Notes: generated by a model from the letters alone, not told the origin. DNA of 64,000 nucleotides from Saccharopolyspora sp. SCSIO 74807 (GCF_037023755.1 NZ_CP146100.1:2982001-3046000), one strand, 5' to 3'; shown: positions 37,999-47,656, numbered from the stretch's first letter. Program-made: numbers and translations.

Positions 37999-38335
37999 CG
38001 GATCACCTCGTCGCTCGTAGGGTCGGTCGGTCTCCGGCGCGCCGTGGCCGCGCCGGTTCACAGGGGATGCCGGGAATCCAATCACGTCGGAATGCCGTCC
38101 GGCCGCCGGACGCCTGGACGACTCGTCCCGGCGTGTCGGCGAACCGCCTCCACCGCTGGACTTTCGCTGGGCATGCGCGCGGAATCCGGGAAAACCGGGA
38201 GATTCCCACCCGATCGGCGCGCTGCGGGAAGATCGGGGGGCGGCGGGGAGTTGCTAGGAGCAGCGGGCCGTGAAATCCGCCCGCGCCTACCGACAAGCGC
38301 CCGTGATGGCACGGAGCACAGTGGAGGGTGAATCC
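37999..38335. other. Divergent promoter region pepN / Rv2466c-like
   Basis: A 337-bp spacer between two divergently transcribed genes. It must hold both promoters, but no convincing -35/-10 pair or operator could be picked out by eye. No ORF is supported. Confidence 0.4.
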
Positions 38336-38950
38336 ATGAGCGTCGCCGAACGCCCCAAGGTCGACTTCTACTTCGACCCGGCCTGCCCGTTCGCGTGGGT
38401 CTCGTCGCGCTGGATCCTCGAGGTGGACGAGGTCCGCGACATCGACCTGCACTTCCGGGTGATGAGCCTGGCCGTGCTCAACGAGGGCCGCGACCTGCCC
38501 GAGGAATACCAGGATTTGATGGCCAAGGCGTGGAAGCCGGTGCGCGTCGCCATCGCCGCCGCCCAGCAGCACGGCGACGAGGTGCTCGGCCCGCTCTACA
38601 CCGCCATGGGCACCCGGATCCACGAACGGGAGATCAAGGACTACGACCAGGTCATCAAGGAGTCCTTGGACGAGGTCGGGCTGCCCGGCTCGCTGGCCGA
38701 GGCCGCGAACGGCACCGACTACGACGAAGCGGTCCGCGCCAGCCACCACGAGGGCATGGACCCGGTGGGCGACGACGTGGGCACGCCCACCCTGCACGTG
38801 GACGGGGTGGCGTTCTTCGGCCCGATCACCACGCGGATCCCGCGCGGTGAACAGGCGGGCGAGCTGTTCGACGGCGCGTACAAGCTCGCGTCCTACCCCT
38901 ACTTCTTCGAGCTCAAGCGCACCCGCACGGAGTCGCCGCAGTTCGACTGA
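38336..38950 (+). CDS. Mycothiol-dependent nitroreductase-like DsbA-fold protein (Rv2466c family)
   Basis: A 204-residue thioredoxin-fold protein with the helical insertion of the DsbA type. The active-site segment is [20 protein letters not shown]; the family member Rv2466c has CPWC here, so this protein keeps the N-terminal cysteine but has Ala in the second position (CPFA). The cis-Pro loop [17 protein letters not shown] and the C terminus [14 protein letters not shown] match the family closely. The family uses mycothiol/mycoredoxin electrons and reduces nitro-drugs. ATG 38336 follows GGAGGG. It is followed 1 bp after the stop by a hydrolase gene, hence likely an operon. Confidence 0.92.
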   Translation: MSVAERPKVDFYFDPACPFAWVSSRWILEVDEVRDIDLHFRVMSLAVLNEGRDLPEEYQDLMAKAWKPVRVAIAAAQQHGDEVLGPLYTAMGTRIHEREIKDYDQVIKESLDEVGLPGSLAEAANGTDYDEAVRASHHEGMDPVGDDVGTPTLHVDGVAFFGPITTRIPRGEQAGELFDGAYKLASYPYFFELKRTRTESPQFD

Positions 38951-38951
38951 G

Positions 38952-39683
38952 GTGCCCGCCGAGGAGGTCCTGATCACGCGGCCGAGCGGGCGTGCGGCCG
39001 GGACGCTGCTGTGCCTGCCCGGCACGATGTCCGCCCCGGCCATCTTCGACGGACTGGCCGACCGGACCGGCGCGGACGTCGTGATCGCCCCGTGGCTGGC
39101 GTGGCCGGGACCGCACGACATCGCAACGCTCGGTGCCCGGGTCGCCGAGCTGGTGGTCGAGCACGCGCCGGTGGTGCTCGTCGGGCACTCCACCGGTGGC
39201 GTGATCGCATTGCGCGCCGCCCTGCACCGGATGCGTGGCTTGGCCGGTTTGGTGCTCAGCGACACCGGGGCGAACATGCGCGGGCACGGCGACGTGGACG
39301 CCATCATCGAGCACGTCCGCGCCGCCTGGGGCCCGGAGTTGTGGCGCGCCGTCGCGCAGCGCGGGGTGCACCTCCCGGTGCCGGAGCGCATCGCGGATGC
39401 GCTGGAAACCTACCCGGCGACCTTGCGCCGCTCCGCCGTGATCGATGCGTTGACCAGTCAGCGCGACACCGACCTGGCGCCGTTGCTCGGCGAGTTGGAC
39501 CTGCCTGCCCTGGTCGTGCACGGGCGCTACGACCGCGCCCGCGAGCTCCGGCACGCGACCGAACTCGCCGAGCTGCTCGGCGCGCCCGCCCCGGTGGTGC
39601 TGGAGTGCGGGCACACGCCTGCCGCGGAGTGCCCGGAGTCGTTCGCGGCGCAGGTCCGCCGGTTCCTGGCGAACCTCGACTGA
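38952..39683 (+). CDS. Alpha/beta hydrolase
   Basis: A 243-residue alpha/beta-hydrolase. The oxyanion/strand region is [16 protein letters not shown], the nucleophile elbow is [17 protein letters not shown], the acid is probably Asp in [12 protein letters not shown], and the histidine is in [15 protein letters not shown]. The substrate is not known. GTG 38952 lies 1 bp after the previous stop, which suggests coupled translation. No signal peptide is present. Confidence 0.87.
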   Translation: MPAEEVLITRPSGRAAGTLLCLPGTMSAPAIFDGLADRTGADVVIAPWLAWPGPHDIATLGARVAELVVEHAPVVLVGHSTGGVIALRAALHRMRGLAGLVLSDTGANMRGHGDVDAIIEHVRAAWGPELWRAVAQRGVHLPVPERIADALETYPATLRRSAVIDALTSQRDTDLAPLLGELDLPALVVHGRYDRARELRHATELAELLGAPAPVVLECGHTPAAECPESFAAQVRRFLANLD

Positions 39684-39765
39684 TGGCGGTCGAGGTCTGT
39701 GCACCCGTTCGCGGTTGTGCCAGTCTCGGTGTGCTGTTGCCGGTGTCACATATCGGGAGGAACGC

Positions 39766-41193
39766 ATGGCGACCCCTACGGCAGTCCGGACCGAGCACGT
39801 GATCGACGGCGCGTACGTCGCCGGTTCCGGCGAGCGCATCGACGTGGTCGACCCGGCGACCGAGCAGGTGGTCGGCTCCGTCCCGGCAGGAACCGCCGCG
39901 GACGTGGACGCTGCGGTCGCGGCGGCGCGGGCGGCGTTCGACGGCTGGGCAGCGCGCCCGGTGGCGGAGCGCTCGGCGCTGGTGCGTGCGATTTCCGAAG
40001 GCATCGCCCGGCGCCGCGACGAGATCGCCGCGACGGTGACCGCCGAGATGGGCTCCCCGATCGGTTTCGCCACCCAGGTGCACGCGAGCGTGCCGGTCGC
40101 GACGTCCGCGGGCATCGCCGACGTGCTGGACCAGGGCTTCGACTGGACCGAGGAGCACGGCAACTCGCTGATCGTGCGCGAGCCGGTCGGCGTCGTCGGC
40201 GCGATCACGCCGTGGAACTACCCGCTGCACCAGATCGTGGCGAAGGTCGCGGCGGCGCTGGCCGCGGGCTGCACGGTGGTGCTCAAACCCAGCGAGCTCG
40301 CCCCGCTGACCGCTTCGATCTTCGCCGAGATCGCCGCGGAGGCGGGCGTCCCGGCGGGCGTGTTCAACCTGGTGCACGGCACCGGCCCGGTGGTGGGCGA
40401 GGCCATCGCGGGCCACCCGGACGTCGACATGGTCTCGTTCACCGGCTCGACCCGCGCCGGACGCCGGGTTTCCGAGGTGGCAGCGGGCACCGTCAAGCGG
40501 GTCGCGCTGGAACTCGGCGGCAAGTCGGCGAACGTGGTGCTCGACGACGCGGACCTGGCCAAGGCGGTGAAGCTCGGCGTCGCCGGTTGCTTCCCGAACG
40601 GCGGGCAGAGCTGCAACGCGCTGTCCCGGATGCTGGTGCCGGAATCCCGGCACGACGAAGCGGTGGAACTCGCGGTGGCCGCGGTCGCGAAGTACTCCGT
40701 CGGCGATCCGACCGACGAGCGGACCCGCATCGGTCCGATGGCTTCGGACGTGCAGCGCGACCGCGTCGTCGACTACATCCGCAGCGGTGTGGCCGAGGGG
40801 GCTTCGGTGGTCACCGGTGGCCCGGAAGCTCCGGACGGGCTCGATCGGGGCTACTACGTGCGCCCGACGGTGTTCACCGGGGTGCGCCCGGACATGACCA
40901 TCGCGCGCGAGGAGATCTTCGGCCCGGTGCTGTCGATCCTGCCGTACCGGGACGATGACGAGGCGGTCGCGATCGCCAACGACTCCGAGTACGGGCTCTC
41001 CGGCGCGGTTTTCGGCTCCGACGAGCGCGCGCTGGCGGTGGCCCGCCGGATCCGCACCGGCCAGGTCGCGGTCAACGGCGGGGCGTTCAACCCGAACGCG
41101 CCGTTCGGCGGCTACAAGCAGTCCGGCAACGGGCGCGAGTTCGGCAAGTTCGGGCTGGAGGAGTTCCTGGAGGTCAAGTCGATCCAGCGGTGA
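39766..41193 (+). CDS. Aldehyde dehydrogenase family protein
   Basis: A 475-residue NAD(P)-dependent aldehyde dehydrogenase. The Rossmann motif and substrate path are [20 protein letters not shown] and [16 protein letters not shown]; the catalytic Glu is in [14 protein letters not shown] and the catalytic Cys in [14 protein letters not shown]. The second glutamate region [13 protein letters not shown] and the C-terminal [14 protein letters not shown] are standard. The substrate is unknown. ATG 39766 follows a strong GGGAGG. Not in the remembered mycobacterial order. Confidence 0.95.
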   Translation: MATPTAVRTEHVIDGAYVAGSGERIDVVDPATEQVVGSVPAGTAADVDAAVAAARAAFDGWAARPVAERSALVRAISEGIARRRDEIAATVTAEMGSPIGFATQVHASVPVATSAGIADVLDQGFDWTEEHGNSLIVREPVGVVGAITPWNYPLHQIVAKVAAALAAGCTVVLKPSELAPLTASIFAEIAAEAGVPAGVFNLVHGTGPVVGEAIAGHPDVDMVSFTGSTRAGRRVSEVAAGTVKRVALELGGKSANVVLDDADLAKAVKLGVAGCFPNGGQSCNALSRMLVPESRHDEAVELAVAAVAKYSVGDPTDERTRIGPMASDVQRDRVVDYIRSGVAEGASVVTGGPEAPDGLDRGYYVRPTVFTGVRPDMTIAREEIFGPVLSILPYRDDDEAVAIANDSEYGLSGAVFGSDERALAVARRIRTGQVAVNGGAFNPNAPFGGYKQSGNGREFGKFGLEEFLEVKSIQR

Positions 41194-41327
41194 AGGCCGG
41201 GTCATCCGCATTCGGCCCGCGGTAGCGGCGGCAGCGCAGCGACGTCGTCGCCCGCGCCGTCGACTTCGTCCGAAGTGGACTTCGAGCCGCGTGCAGCCCG
41301 GAAATGGTCCGAAGTGGACACCGTTGC

Positions 41328-42128
41328 TCAGGCCGCGAGCGCTCTGCGCAATGCCCGGCCGGTGGTCTCCGCCGGGTAAGGGGAGGCCCGTAGTGCCTCG
41401 GTCTCGCTGATCGCGGCGGTGCGGAAGGAAGCGCACAGCCCCGCCAGGGCTGCGAGCTCGGCGCGCTGGCCGCGGACGAACTCCGCATCGACCGGGTTTC
41501 CGTGCCCGGGCACGACGATCTCCGGTCGTAGCTGCAGCAGCGCAGCTAGCGCGGCAGGCCAGCTTTCCGGGAAAGCGTCCTCGAAGTCCGGTGGCGCACC
41601 CTGTTCGACCAGGTCGCCTGCGAAGACCACGCCGGCGTCCGGCACCTGCGCGACCAGGTCGTGGTCGGTGTGCCCGGCGCCGAGGTGGTGAAGCTGCACG
41701 ATCCGGTCGCCGAGGTCGATCTCCGCGCGGTCGTGCACCAGCCGATCCGGTTGCGCCACGTTGGTGCGCGACAGTGCGGTGGCCAGTTCGTGGCGCCCCT
41801 CGGCGCGGTAGTGCTCGACCCATTCCGCGCGCTGCCGTTCGGCGTGCTCGTCCAGGTAGCGCGGGCAATTCGCGTGCGCCCGCACGGGCGCGGGCAGGAA
41901 CGCCGCGGTACCGAAGTAATGGTCGAAGTGACCGTGCGTCAGCACCACCTCCCACGGCTGCGACGTCACCTCGCGAACCGCCGCGGCCAGTTCCGCGCCT
42001 TGCTCGCGATCGCCCCGGGTGTCCACGACCAGCGCCCGAGCCGAACCGAACACCAGTCCCGTGCTCAGGTCGAGCTCGGAGTGCCTGCGCACGAACACCC
42101 GGTCGGCCACCTCTCGCCACTGTTCCAC
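41328..42128 (-). CDS. MBL-fold metallo-hydrolase
   Basis: A 266-residue metallo-beta-lactamase-fold protein. Metal ligands: LTHGHFDHYFG (HxHxDH), His in HLGAGHTDHDLV, Asp in VVFAGDLVEQGAPPD, and His in EIVVPGHGNPVDAE. Two metals are expected. No signal peptide is seen, so it is cytosolic; the substrate is unknown. The start codon is ATG 42128. It diverges from rpiB, 77 bp away. Confidence 0.93.
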   Translation of the reverse strand: MEQWREVADRVFVRRHSELDLSTGLVFGSARALVVDTRGDREQGAELAAAVREVTSQPWEVVLTHGHFDHYFGTAAFLPAPVRAHANCPRYLDEHAERQRAEWVEHYRAEGRHELATALSRTNVAQPDRLVHDRAEIDLGDRIVQLHHLGAGHTDHDLVAQVPDAGVVFAGDLVEQGAPPDFEDAFPESWPAALAALLQLRPEIVVPGHGNPVDAEFVRGQRAELAALAGLCASFRTAAISETEALRASPYPAETTGRALRRALAA

Positions 42129-42205
42129 GTCCCCAGGATGCCGTCGCCGACCGGCGTCGCGGCAGGGGTGCGAAGCCGCCGCGCGGTGTTTGGCACACTG
42201 CCTGC

Positions 42206-42676
42206 GTGCGCGTCTACCTTGGATCTGACCACGCAGGATTTGAACTCAAGAACCACCTGGCCAAGTGGCTGGGCGAGCGCGGTCACGAAGTGACCGACGT
42301 CGGCCCGGCGGTCTACGACGCCCAGGACGACTACCCGCCGTTCTGCGTCGAAGCCGCCCGCCGCGTCGTGGCCGACGAGGGCAGCCTCGGGCTGGTCATC
42401 GGCGGTTCCGGCAACGGCGAGCAGATCTCGGCCAACAAGGTTCCCGGCGCCCGCGCGGCGCTGACCTGGAACGTCGAGACCGCGAAACTGGCTCGCCAGC
42501 ACAACAACGCACTGCTGGCGGGCATCGGTGCGCGGATGCACTCGGTCGAGGAGATCGAGGAGATCGTCGAGGCGTTCCTGGGCACCGAGTTCGAAAGCGG
42601 CCGCCACCAGCGCCGCATCGACCTGCTCGCCGACTACGAGCGGACCGGGAACCCGCCGGCGCTTCCCGCGGAGTGA
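42206..42676 (+). CDS. rpiB: Ribose-5-phosphate isomerase B
   Basis: A 156-residue RpiB/LacAB-family isomerase converting ribose-5-phosphate to ribulose-5-phosphate in the non-oxidative pentose phosphate pathway. Family features: VYLGSDHAGFELKNHL at the N terminus, GLVIGGSGNGEQISANKVPG, the loop with the catalytic acid, and GARMHSVEEIEEIV. Here the base is of the mycobacterial type (Glu in SGNGEQ rather than the enteric Cys). GTG 42206 has CACACT 7 nt upstream and no Shine-Dalgarno, so it may be leaderless. Counterpart of Rv2465c; a small membrane protein follows 2 bp later. Confidence 0.95.
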   Translation: MRVYLGSDHAGFELKNHLAKWLGERGHEVTDVGPAVYDAQDDYPPFCVEAARRVVADEGSLGLVIGGSGNGEQISANKVPGARAALTWNVETAKLARQHNNALLAGIGARMHSVEEIEEIVEAFLGTEFESGRHQRRIDLLADYERTGNPPALPAE

Positions 42677-42678
42677 CC

Positions 42679-43017
42679 ATGCCCGAAGCACGCCCGGTCG
42701 CGTTGTGGACACCGCTGGTCGCCTTCGGCGCCACCGCGGCCGGGGTGCTCGTCCTCTTCTTCGCCCAAACCGCGCTCTCGCCCGTGCTGCTGGGCGGTCC
42801 GGGCGCTACCTGCACCGCCCCGGATTGCGTGCTCGGCGTCGGGCTGTGGCTGATCGTCGGCGGTTTTCTGGCGCTGTGCCTGGCATTCCTCGCGGGAATG
42901 GTGGTGGCCTTCTGGCGCCGCGGTACGACCGGCGTGGTCCGCCGCGGCCTGATCGTGGCCGCTTGCTGCGTCGCCGCCTACCTGGCCGAGTCCGTCGTGC
43001 TGTGGGTGTTGTTCTGA
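42679..43017 (+). CDS. Small polytopic membrane protein after rpiB
   Basis: 112 residues with three hydrophobic segments (PLVAFGATAAGVLVLFFAQT; GLWLIVGGFLALCLAFLAGM; GLIVAACCVAAYLAESVVLW). An extracytoplasmic or loop pair of Cys (ATCTAPDCVLG) between the first two helices could form a disulfide. No recognised family. ATG 42679 is 2 bp after the rpiB stop, so they are co-translated. Confidence 0.72.
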   Translation: MPEARPVALWTPLVAFGATAAGVLVLFFAQTALSPVLLGGPGATCTAPDCVLGVGLWLIVGGFLALCLAFLAGMVVAFWRRGTTGVVRRGLIVAACCVAAYLAESVVLWVLF

Positions 43018-43127
43018 GCGCCTGTCTCGGGCCTGCGCTCGGCTCGGGTGTCGGCTTTTTCGAGCGGTGTCAGCCGCTTCCGCCACGTGCACAACGTAAC
43101 CACCGCTGAAGGACAGGCACTGACGCG

Positions 43128-43931
43128 ATGCCCGAAGGTCACACGTTGCACCGGCTCGCGCGGCTGCACGATGCGCGGTTCGGCGGGCACCGGGTGCGAG
43201 TGCTCAGCCCGCAGGGCCGATTCGCCGCCAGTGCGTCCGAAGTGGACGGTTCGGTGCTGGAGCGCGCCGAGGCGCACGGCAAGCACCTCTTCCACTGCTA
43301 CGGCCCCGGAATCGTGCACGTGCACCTCGGGTTGTACGGGAAGTTCACCGAAATCCCGCTGCCGCCGGAACAGCCGCGCGGCCAAGTTCGGATGCGGATC
43401 GTCGGCCCGGATTGCGCGACGGATCTGCGCGGCCCCACGGCCTGCGAACTGATCACGCCGGAGGAAGTCGCGGCGCTGCGCGCCCGCCTCGGCCCGGACC
43501 CGTTGCGCGCGGACGCCGAACCGGACCGCGCGTGGCAGCGGATCGAGCGCTCCCGCACGCCGATCGCCGCGTTGCTGCTGGATCAGAAGGTCATCGCGGG
43601 CGCGGGCAACGTCTACCGCGCCGAAGTCCTGTTCCGGCACGGCATCGCGCCCTACACGCCCGGCCGGGAATTGGGCGCGCGGCGGTGGAAGCTCGTCTGG
43701 CACGACCTGGTCGAGCTGATGGCCGGCGGCGTGCGGACCGGGCGGATCGACACGGTCCGGCCGGAGCACGAGCCGGAGGCGATGGGGCGCCCGCCGCGGC
43801 AGGACCGGCACGGTGGCGAGGTCTACGTCTACCGGCGAGCCGGTGCGCCTTGCCTGATCTGTGCGACACCGGTGGTCACCGCGGACCTCTCCGGCCGCAA
43901 CCTCTACTGGTGCCCCACCTGCCAGGCCTGA
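43128..43931 (+). CDS. nei: Fpg/Nei family DNA glycosylase (endonuclease VIII type)
   Basis: A 267-residue base-excision-repair glycosylase/AP lyase. The N terminus MPEGHTLHRLARLH has the catalytic Pro2-Glu3; Pro-Glu-Gly-His (PEGHT) rather than PELPE is typical of Nei. The helix-two-turn-helix region includes LLLDQKVIAGAGNVYRAEVLF, and the C-terminal zinc finger is CLICATPVVTADLSGRNLYW followed by CPTC. It removes oxidised pyrimidines. The start ATG is fixed by the enzyme mechanism. Counterpart of Rv2464c. Confidence 0.95.
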   Translation: MPEGHTLHRLARLHDARFGGHRVRVLSPQGRFAASASEVDGSVLERAEAHGKHLFHCYGPGIVHVHLGLYGKFTEIPLPPEQPRGQVRMRIVGPDCATDLRGPTACELITPEEVAALRARLGPDPLRADAEPDRAWQRIERSRTPIAALLLDQKVIAGAGNVYRAEVLFRHGIAPYTPGRELGARRWKLVWHDLVELMAGGVRTGRIDTVRPEHEPEAMGRPPRQDRHGGEVYVYRRAGAPCLICATPVVTADLSGRNLYWCPTCQA

Positions 43932-43939
43932 CCGGCGCC

Positions 43940-44683
43940 TCAGAAGTCGAAGCCGTCGAACCCGTCGAAGCCGTCGAAATCTCCGAAGTCGCCGCCGTCG
44001 CCGAAGCCGCCCGGGTCCGCGCCCTCGAACCCGTCGGCTCCTTGGAAACCGTCGGCGTAGGCGGCCTCGGGAACGCCGGACATGCCGCCGAACAGTGCGC
44101 TGGCCAGCATGAACGACCCCGCGCCCCAGGCTCCGGCGACCAGCGCGGGCTTCCACCACGGCTGGCTGTACCAGCCCTCCGGCACCGGACGGCCCGCGAC
44201 TCGGCCGCCCGGGTAGTAGTGCGGCGTCTGCTCGCTCGGCTCCGGCGAGGCCACCTGCCGCTGCCCTTCGACCTCGACGTCGCGGTGCTCGGTCACCTTG
44301 CCCGCACCGTGCCGGTCCGCGAGGTCCGGAAGTTCCGGGCCGGGGTCCATGTCCATCGCGGTGCGCGCCGCGCGCACGTAGTACAGGCCTTCCATCGCCG
44401 TCCGGGTGGTGAGCCTGCACTGCTCGGCGGTGCTCGCCTGGTCGAGCTGGGACACCGCGGCCTGGTGCCGTTCGGCGGCGTCGGCAAGCGCCTGCTTGGC
44501 GGCCTCGTTCGTGCCGACGAGGTTGAGCACCTGCCCGCCCAGCCGCTCGGTCCAGCGCCGGGCGTCGGCCTTGGCGTCGTCGAGCTGGTTGCGCTGGTAC
44601 TCGACGTTCTGCCTGCGCGACCACCACACCGCGACCACGAGGACGACGGCGGCGGCGATGATCAGGATGACTGCGGTGTCCAC
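43940..44683 (-). CDS. Membrane-anchored protein with coiled region and FDG-rich tail
   Basis: A 247-residue protein: an N-terminal membrane helix (AVILIIAAAVVLVVAVWW), a charged helical region of about residues 25-110 (likely coiled), a second hydrophobic stretch near 185-200 (KPALVAGAWGAGSFMLASAL), and a C-terminal tail GDFGDFDGFDGFDGFDF preceded by GFQGADGFEGADPGG. The family is of unknown function in actinobacteria (DUF1542-like annotations exist). The aromatic-acidic repeat tail is unusual. Single gene between nei and the LigT-like gene, convergent with nei. Confidence 0.8.
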   Translation of the reverse strand: MDTAVILIIAAAVVLVVAVWWSRRQNVEYQRNQLDDAKADARRWTERLGGQVLNLVGTNEAAKQALADAAERHQAAVSQLDQASTAEQCRLTTRTAMEGLYYVRAARTAMDMDPGPELPDLADRHGAGKVTEHRDVEVEGQRQVASPEPSEQTPHYYPGGRVAGRPVPEGWYSQPWWKPALVAGAWGAGSFMLASALFGGMSGVPEAAYADGFQGADGFEGADPGGFGDGGDFGDFDGFDGFDGFDF

Positions 44684-44750
44684 GGTGCCTCCGAGCTGGT
44701 CCGGTCGGACAATCCCGAGGCTACTCGCGGCGGGGGAGTGCTCGGGCGGG

Positions 44751-45386
44751 TCAGGCGCCGAGCGGTACCTCGGCCACGGTCTCCCACTCGGAGCAGGAGT
44801 GATCCCGGTTCAGCCGCACCAGCGAGACGGCGCCGGCTTTGGCCGTGGTCGGGTCGACGTCGGTGCCGCTGAGCGTGGCCACGGCGAAGATCGCGGGACC
44901 GTCCGTGGTGGAGTACGCGAGGCTGATGTGCCGGTCTACCTCTTCCGGTTCGCCCGGGAGCTGCTCGGCGCCGACCACTTCCGCGGTCGCCTCGCGCAGC
45001 GCCGCGCGCAGTTCCAGCAGCGTGGTCTGCGGCTCGGCGGGCAGCGACAGCGACTCGGGCAGCACCACGGCGCGGTGGAACGCCAGCGACAGCGGCGCGA
45101 AACCGGTGAGCCGCCTGCGCGCGGTGTCCACCAGCCCGTCCAGCCGTTCCTGCGGCACCTCGTCGGTGAAGCCGACCTCCTGCACCAGGATGTGCATCCA
45201 TTCCAGCGGGACGAGGTCGAAACCCGGCAGGTCCCGCATGGCGTACTGGTACTGGTTCACCAGGTGGCGCAGCCCGGGCTGGTCGGCGAACGGCAGCAGC
45301 CACGCGTAGCTGGTGCGGCCGGAGTGCCATCCCGGCCGCCAGCGGGCGTGGTTGCGGACCTGGTCGGCGTGCGGCAAGTCGGTCAC
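44751..45386 (-). CDS. 2'-5' RNA ligase/2H phosphoesterase-like protein
   Basis: 211 residues with two spaced His-x-x/hydrophobic motifs, WMHILVQEVG and DRHISLAYST, in the positions of the 2H phosphoesterase (LigT) superfamily; the classical HxT/S pattern is imperfect (HIL, HIS). The fold has the N-terminal AWLLPFADQPGLRHLV strand-helix pair. Activity on 2',5'- or cyclic phosphate bonds is inferred. GTG/ATG start at 45386 gives MTDLPHADQV. Close to the MFS gene's end, with a 46-bp gap. Confidence 0.76.
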   Translation of the reverse strand: MTDLPHADQVRNHARWRPGWHSGRTSYAWLLPFADQPGLRHLVNQYQYAMRDLPGFDLVPLEWMHILVQEVGFTDEVPQERLDGLVDTARRRLTGFAPLSLAFHRAVVLPESLSLPAEPQTTLLELRAALREATAEVVGAEQLPGEPEEVDRHISLAYSTTDGPAIFAVATLSGTDVDPTTAKAGAVSLVRLNRDHSCSEWETVAEVPLGA

Positions 45387-45432
45387 CCTTCAAATAGTGC
45401 ACTGGCGCGGGCGGTTGTGGGGCGACCTTGAG

Positions 45433-46986
45433 CTATCTCACGGTCGTGGTGCCCGGGTGGGAATGATCACCGGACGGCGCCGACCGATCGCGCAGCGTGT
45501 CCGCCGCGTCCGCGTTGCGCACCCGCAACGACAGCAGCAATCCCAGCGCACCGAAGGCGATCGAGGCGAGGAACGCCCCGCGGTAGGCCGACATCTGCGC
45601 CTGCACCACCGCCGACGGCACCGAGACATCCACAGTGGACGTGTAGCTTTCGGTCAATGCCACCAGAATCGTCGCACCCACCGCGGTTCCGAGTGCGGTC
45701 GCCACCTGCCTGCTGGCGTTGAACAGCGAGCTGGCCCGGCCCATCGACGCGGCGGAGATCCGCGCGAACGCGGCGGTCTGCAACGGCGTCATCAGCAGTC
45801 CCATGCCGATCCCCAGCCACACCAGCAGCACCGTCAGCAGCCAGTACGGGGTCGCGGTGTCGAGCAGTTGCAGCAGCAGCCCGACACTGATCAACACGGT
45901 GAATCCGATGAGCAGCAGTGGCCGCGGCCCGACTCTTGTGTAGAGGCGGCTGACGAGCTGGGTGGTGGCGAGCATGCTCAGCGCCTGCGGCATCAGCACG
46001 AGGCCGGATCCGAGCGGGCCGAAGCCGCGCAGGTTCTGCAGGTACAGCGGGAGCAGGAACAGCGCGCCGAAGATCGCCCCGGTGGAGCACAGCAGCAGCC
46101 CGTTGCCGGTGCCGAACAGCCGATCGCCGAGCAGGCGCAGGTCCAGCATCGGTTCCGGGGTGCGCAGTTCGCGCGCGACCAGCCCGCTCAGCAGTACCGC
46201 GGCGACGATGAGCGTTCCCCACACCGAAGGCTTTCCCCAGCCGGTCTGGGCGCCTTGATCCAGTCCGACGAGGAGGGTGGCCAGGCCGCTGCCGGCCAGC
46301 ACGAACCCGGGCAGGTCGAATCTGCCGGGCCGGGACTGCTGTTCCTCCTTCAGGAACAGCACCGCCGCGAGCAGCGCGAGCCCGCCCACCGGGACGTTGA
46401 TGAAGAAGATCCATCGCCAGCTCGCGAATTCCACCAGCGCGCCGCCGATCAGCGGTCCGAGCATCGGCGCGATGGTGATCGGCACGGAAAGCACGGCGGA
46501 GGCTTTGGCGCGTTCGTGCGCCGGGAAGGCGCGGAAGAGCATGGCTTGGCCGACGGGCACGAGCATCCCGCCGCCGACGCCTTGCAGGATCCGCGCGCCG
46601 ATCAGCATCCAGATCTCGGTGGCGAGTCCGCAAAGCACGGAGGCGGCGGTGAACACGACGACGGCGAGCTGGAAGGTGCGCTTGCCGCCGTAGCGGTCGG
46701 CGATCCAGCCGGATGCGGGCACGAACACGGCGAGGCTGATCAGGTAGCCGGTGAGCACCCACTGCAGGGTGGCTTCGCCGACGTGGAATTCGCGGCCCAA
46801 CGTCGCCAGCGCGACGTTGAGCACGGTCATGTCCAGGATCTGCATGATCAGGCCGAGCACGAAGGTGATGCCGACCAGCCACTTGTACTCGAGACGTCGC
46901 AAGCTGCGCTCCGTGTTCGCTCCGGCGGTTCCCCCAGGCCGGCCCCTCGCGCGGAGCTCCGACCTCACCCCTCCAGCATGCGCCAC
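45433..46986 (-). CDS. MFS transporter, DHA2 (EmrB/QacA) drug-efflux family
   Basis: A 517-residue protein with 14 hydrophobic segments. The DHA2 signature LIMQILDMTVLNVALATLGR is in the first helix, then TGYLISLAVFVPASGWIADR and the motif-A/C type GARILQGVGGGMLVPVGQAM, all typical of the proton-driven multidrug exporters of 14 TMs. The substrate cannot be deduced. ATG 46986 gives a 30-residue cytosolic extension before the first helix. No regulator lies next to it. Confidence 0.93.
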   Translation of the reverse strand: MAHAGGVRSELRARGRPGGTAGANTERSLRRLEYKWLVGITFVLGLIMQILDMTVLNVALATLGREFHVGEATLQWVLTGYLISLAVFVPASGWIADRYGGKRTFQLAVVVFTAASVLCGLATEIWMLIGARILQGVGGGMLVPVGQAMLFRAFPAHERAKASAVLSVPITIAPMLGPLIGGALVEFASWRWIFFINVPVGGLALLAAVLFLKEEQQSRPGRFDLPGFVLAGSGLATLLVGLDQGAQTGWGKPSVWGTLIVAAVLLSGLVARELRTPEPMLDLRLLGDRLFGTGNGLLLCSTGAIFGALFLLPLYLQNLRGFGPLGSGLVLMPQALSMLATTQLVSRLYTRVGPRPLLLIGFTVLISVGLLLQLLDTATPYWLLTVLLVWLGIGMGLLMTPLQTAAFARISAASMGRASSLFNASRQVATALGTAVGATILVALTESYTSTVDVSVPSAVVQAQMSAYRGAFLASIAFGALGLLLSLRVRNADAADTLRDRSAPSGDHSHPGTTTVR

Positions 46987-47088
46987 CCCAACGACAGCCC
47001 CAACGCGTTTATTTCCCAGCCCCAGGACCGCTCCGAAGCGCCCGGCTCACCAAGCCTTTCGCGCAACAACCACACCACCGGCATAGGT

Positions 47089-47267
47089 GCCGCCGTCCGC
47101 ATCCCGCGCAGACGCCTCCGCCAGCCGAACCGCCCTACTCACCGGCCCCGGCGGGTCTTCGTTCCCCAAGTCCTCACCGACGAGAGCCGCCGTCAAAACC
47201 CCGCGCAGACGTCCCCGTCAGCCGAACCGCCCTACTCACCGGCCCCGGCGGGTCTTTGTCTCCCAAG
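47089..47267. repeat. Tandem duplication, 97-bp period, in non-coding DNA
   Basis: Two 82-bp copies (47089-47170 and 47186-47267) with a 97-bp period, about ten mismatches, separated by 15 bp. The shared core reads AGCCGAACCGCCCTACTC and onward. It lies in the non-coding space (46987-47417) between the MFS gene and tRNA-Gly, which otherwise holds nothing recognisable. No palindromic repeat or spacer pattern, so it is not CRISPR. Confidence 0.8.
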
Positions 47268-47417
47268 CCCCCAGCAACGCCAAGCCACCGCAAGAATCCC
47301 CACGCAACCACCGCACCGTGGGGGCTTACGGGGGCTCGGCCCCCGTATGAATATGCGAAGGAGGACCGGCCCAAGCCCCGACGAGTCGGGGCAGCGGCAC
47401 AGTCCTCCCACCTCCGG

Positions 47418-47488
47418 AGCGGGCGACGGGAATCGAACCCGCGTAGCCAGTTTGGAAGACTGGGGCTCTACCATTGAGCTACGCCCGC
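47418..47488 (-). tRNA. tRNA-Gly (anticodon TCC)
   Basis: A 71-nt cloverleaf on the minus strand: acceptor GCGGGCG pairs with CGCCCGC, D-arm GCTC-AATGGTA-GAGC, anticodon loop CTTCCAA (TCC), and T-arm with GGGTTCGATTCCC. It reads GGA codons. No encoded CCA. Confidence 0.95.
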
Positions 47489-47656
47489 ATGCTCGGTCGG
47501 AACTTCCGTTTTCCGGAGCTTCGCCCGGATTCCGGTGCGTGAACCCGGTTGGTGCGTGAGTCCGGGGTGTTCGCGACCTTGCGTGCCCCACTTTAACCGG
47601 TCGCGATAGGGTCTTTGCAACGCACCCGGGGGTTCCGGGGTGCGTCGCAGGTCGAA

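Noticed and set aside
45313-47559. 748-codon plus-strand ORF across the MFS gene and tRNA-Gly
   Set aside because: It reads through a tRNA and opposite a well-supported transporter.
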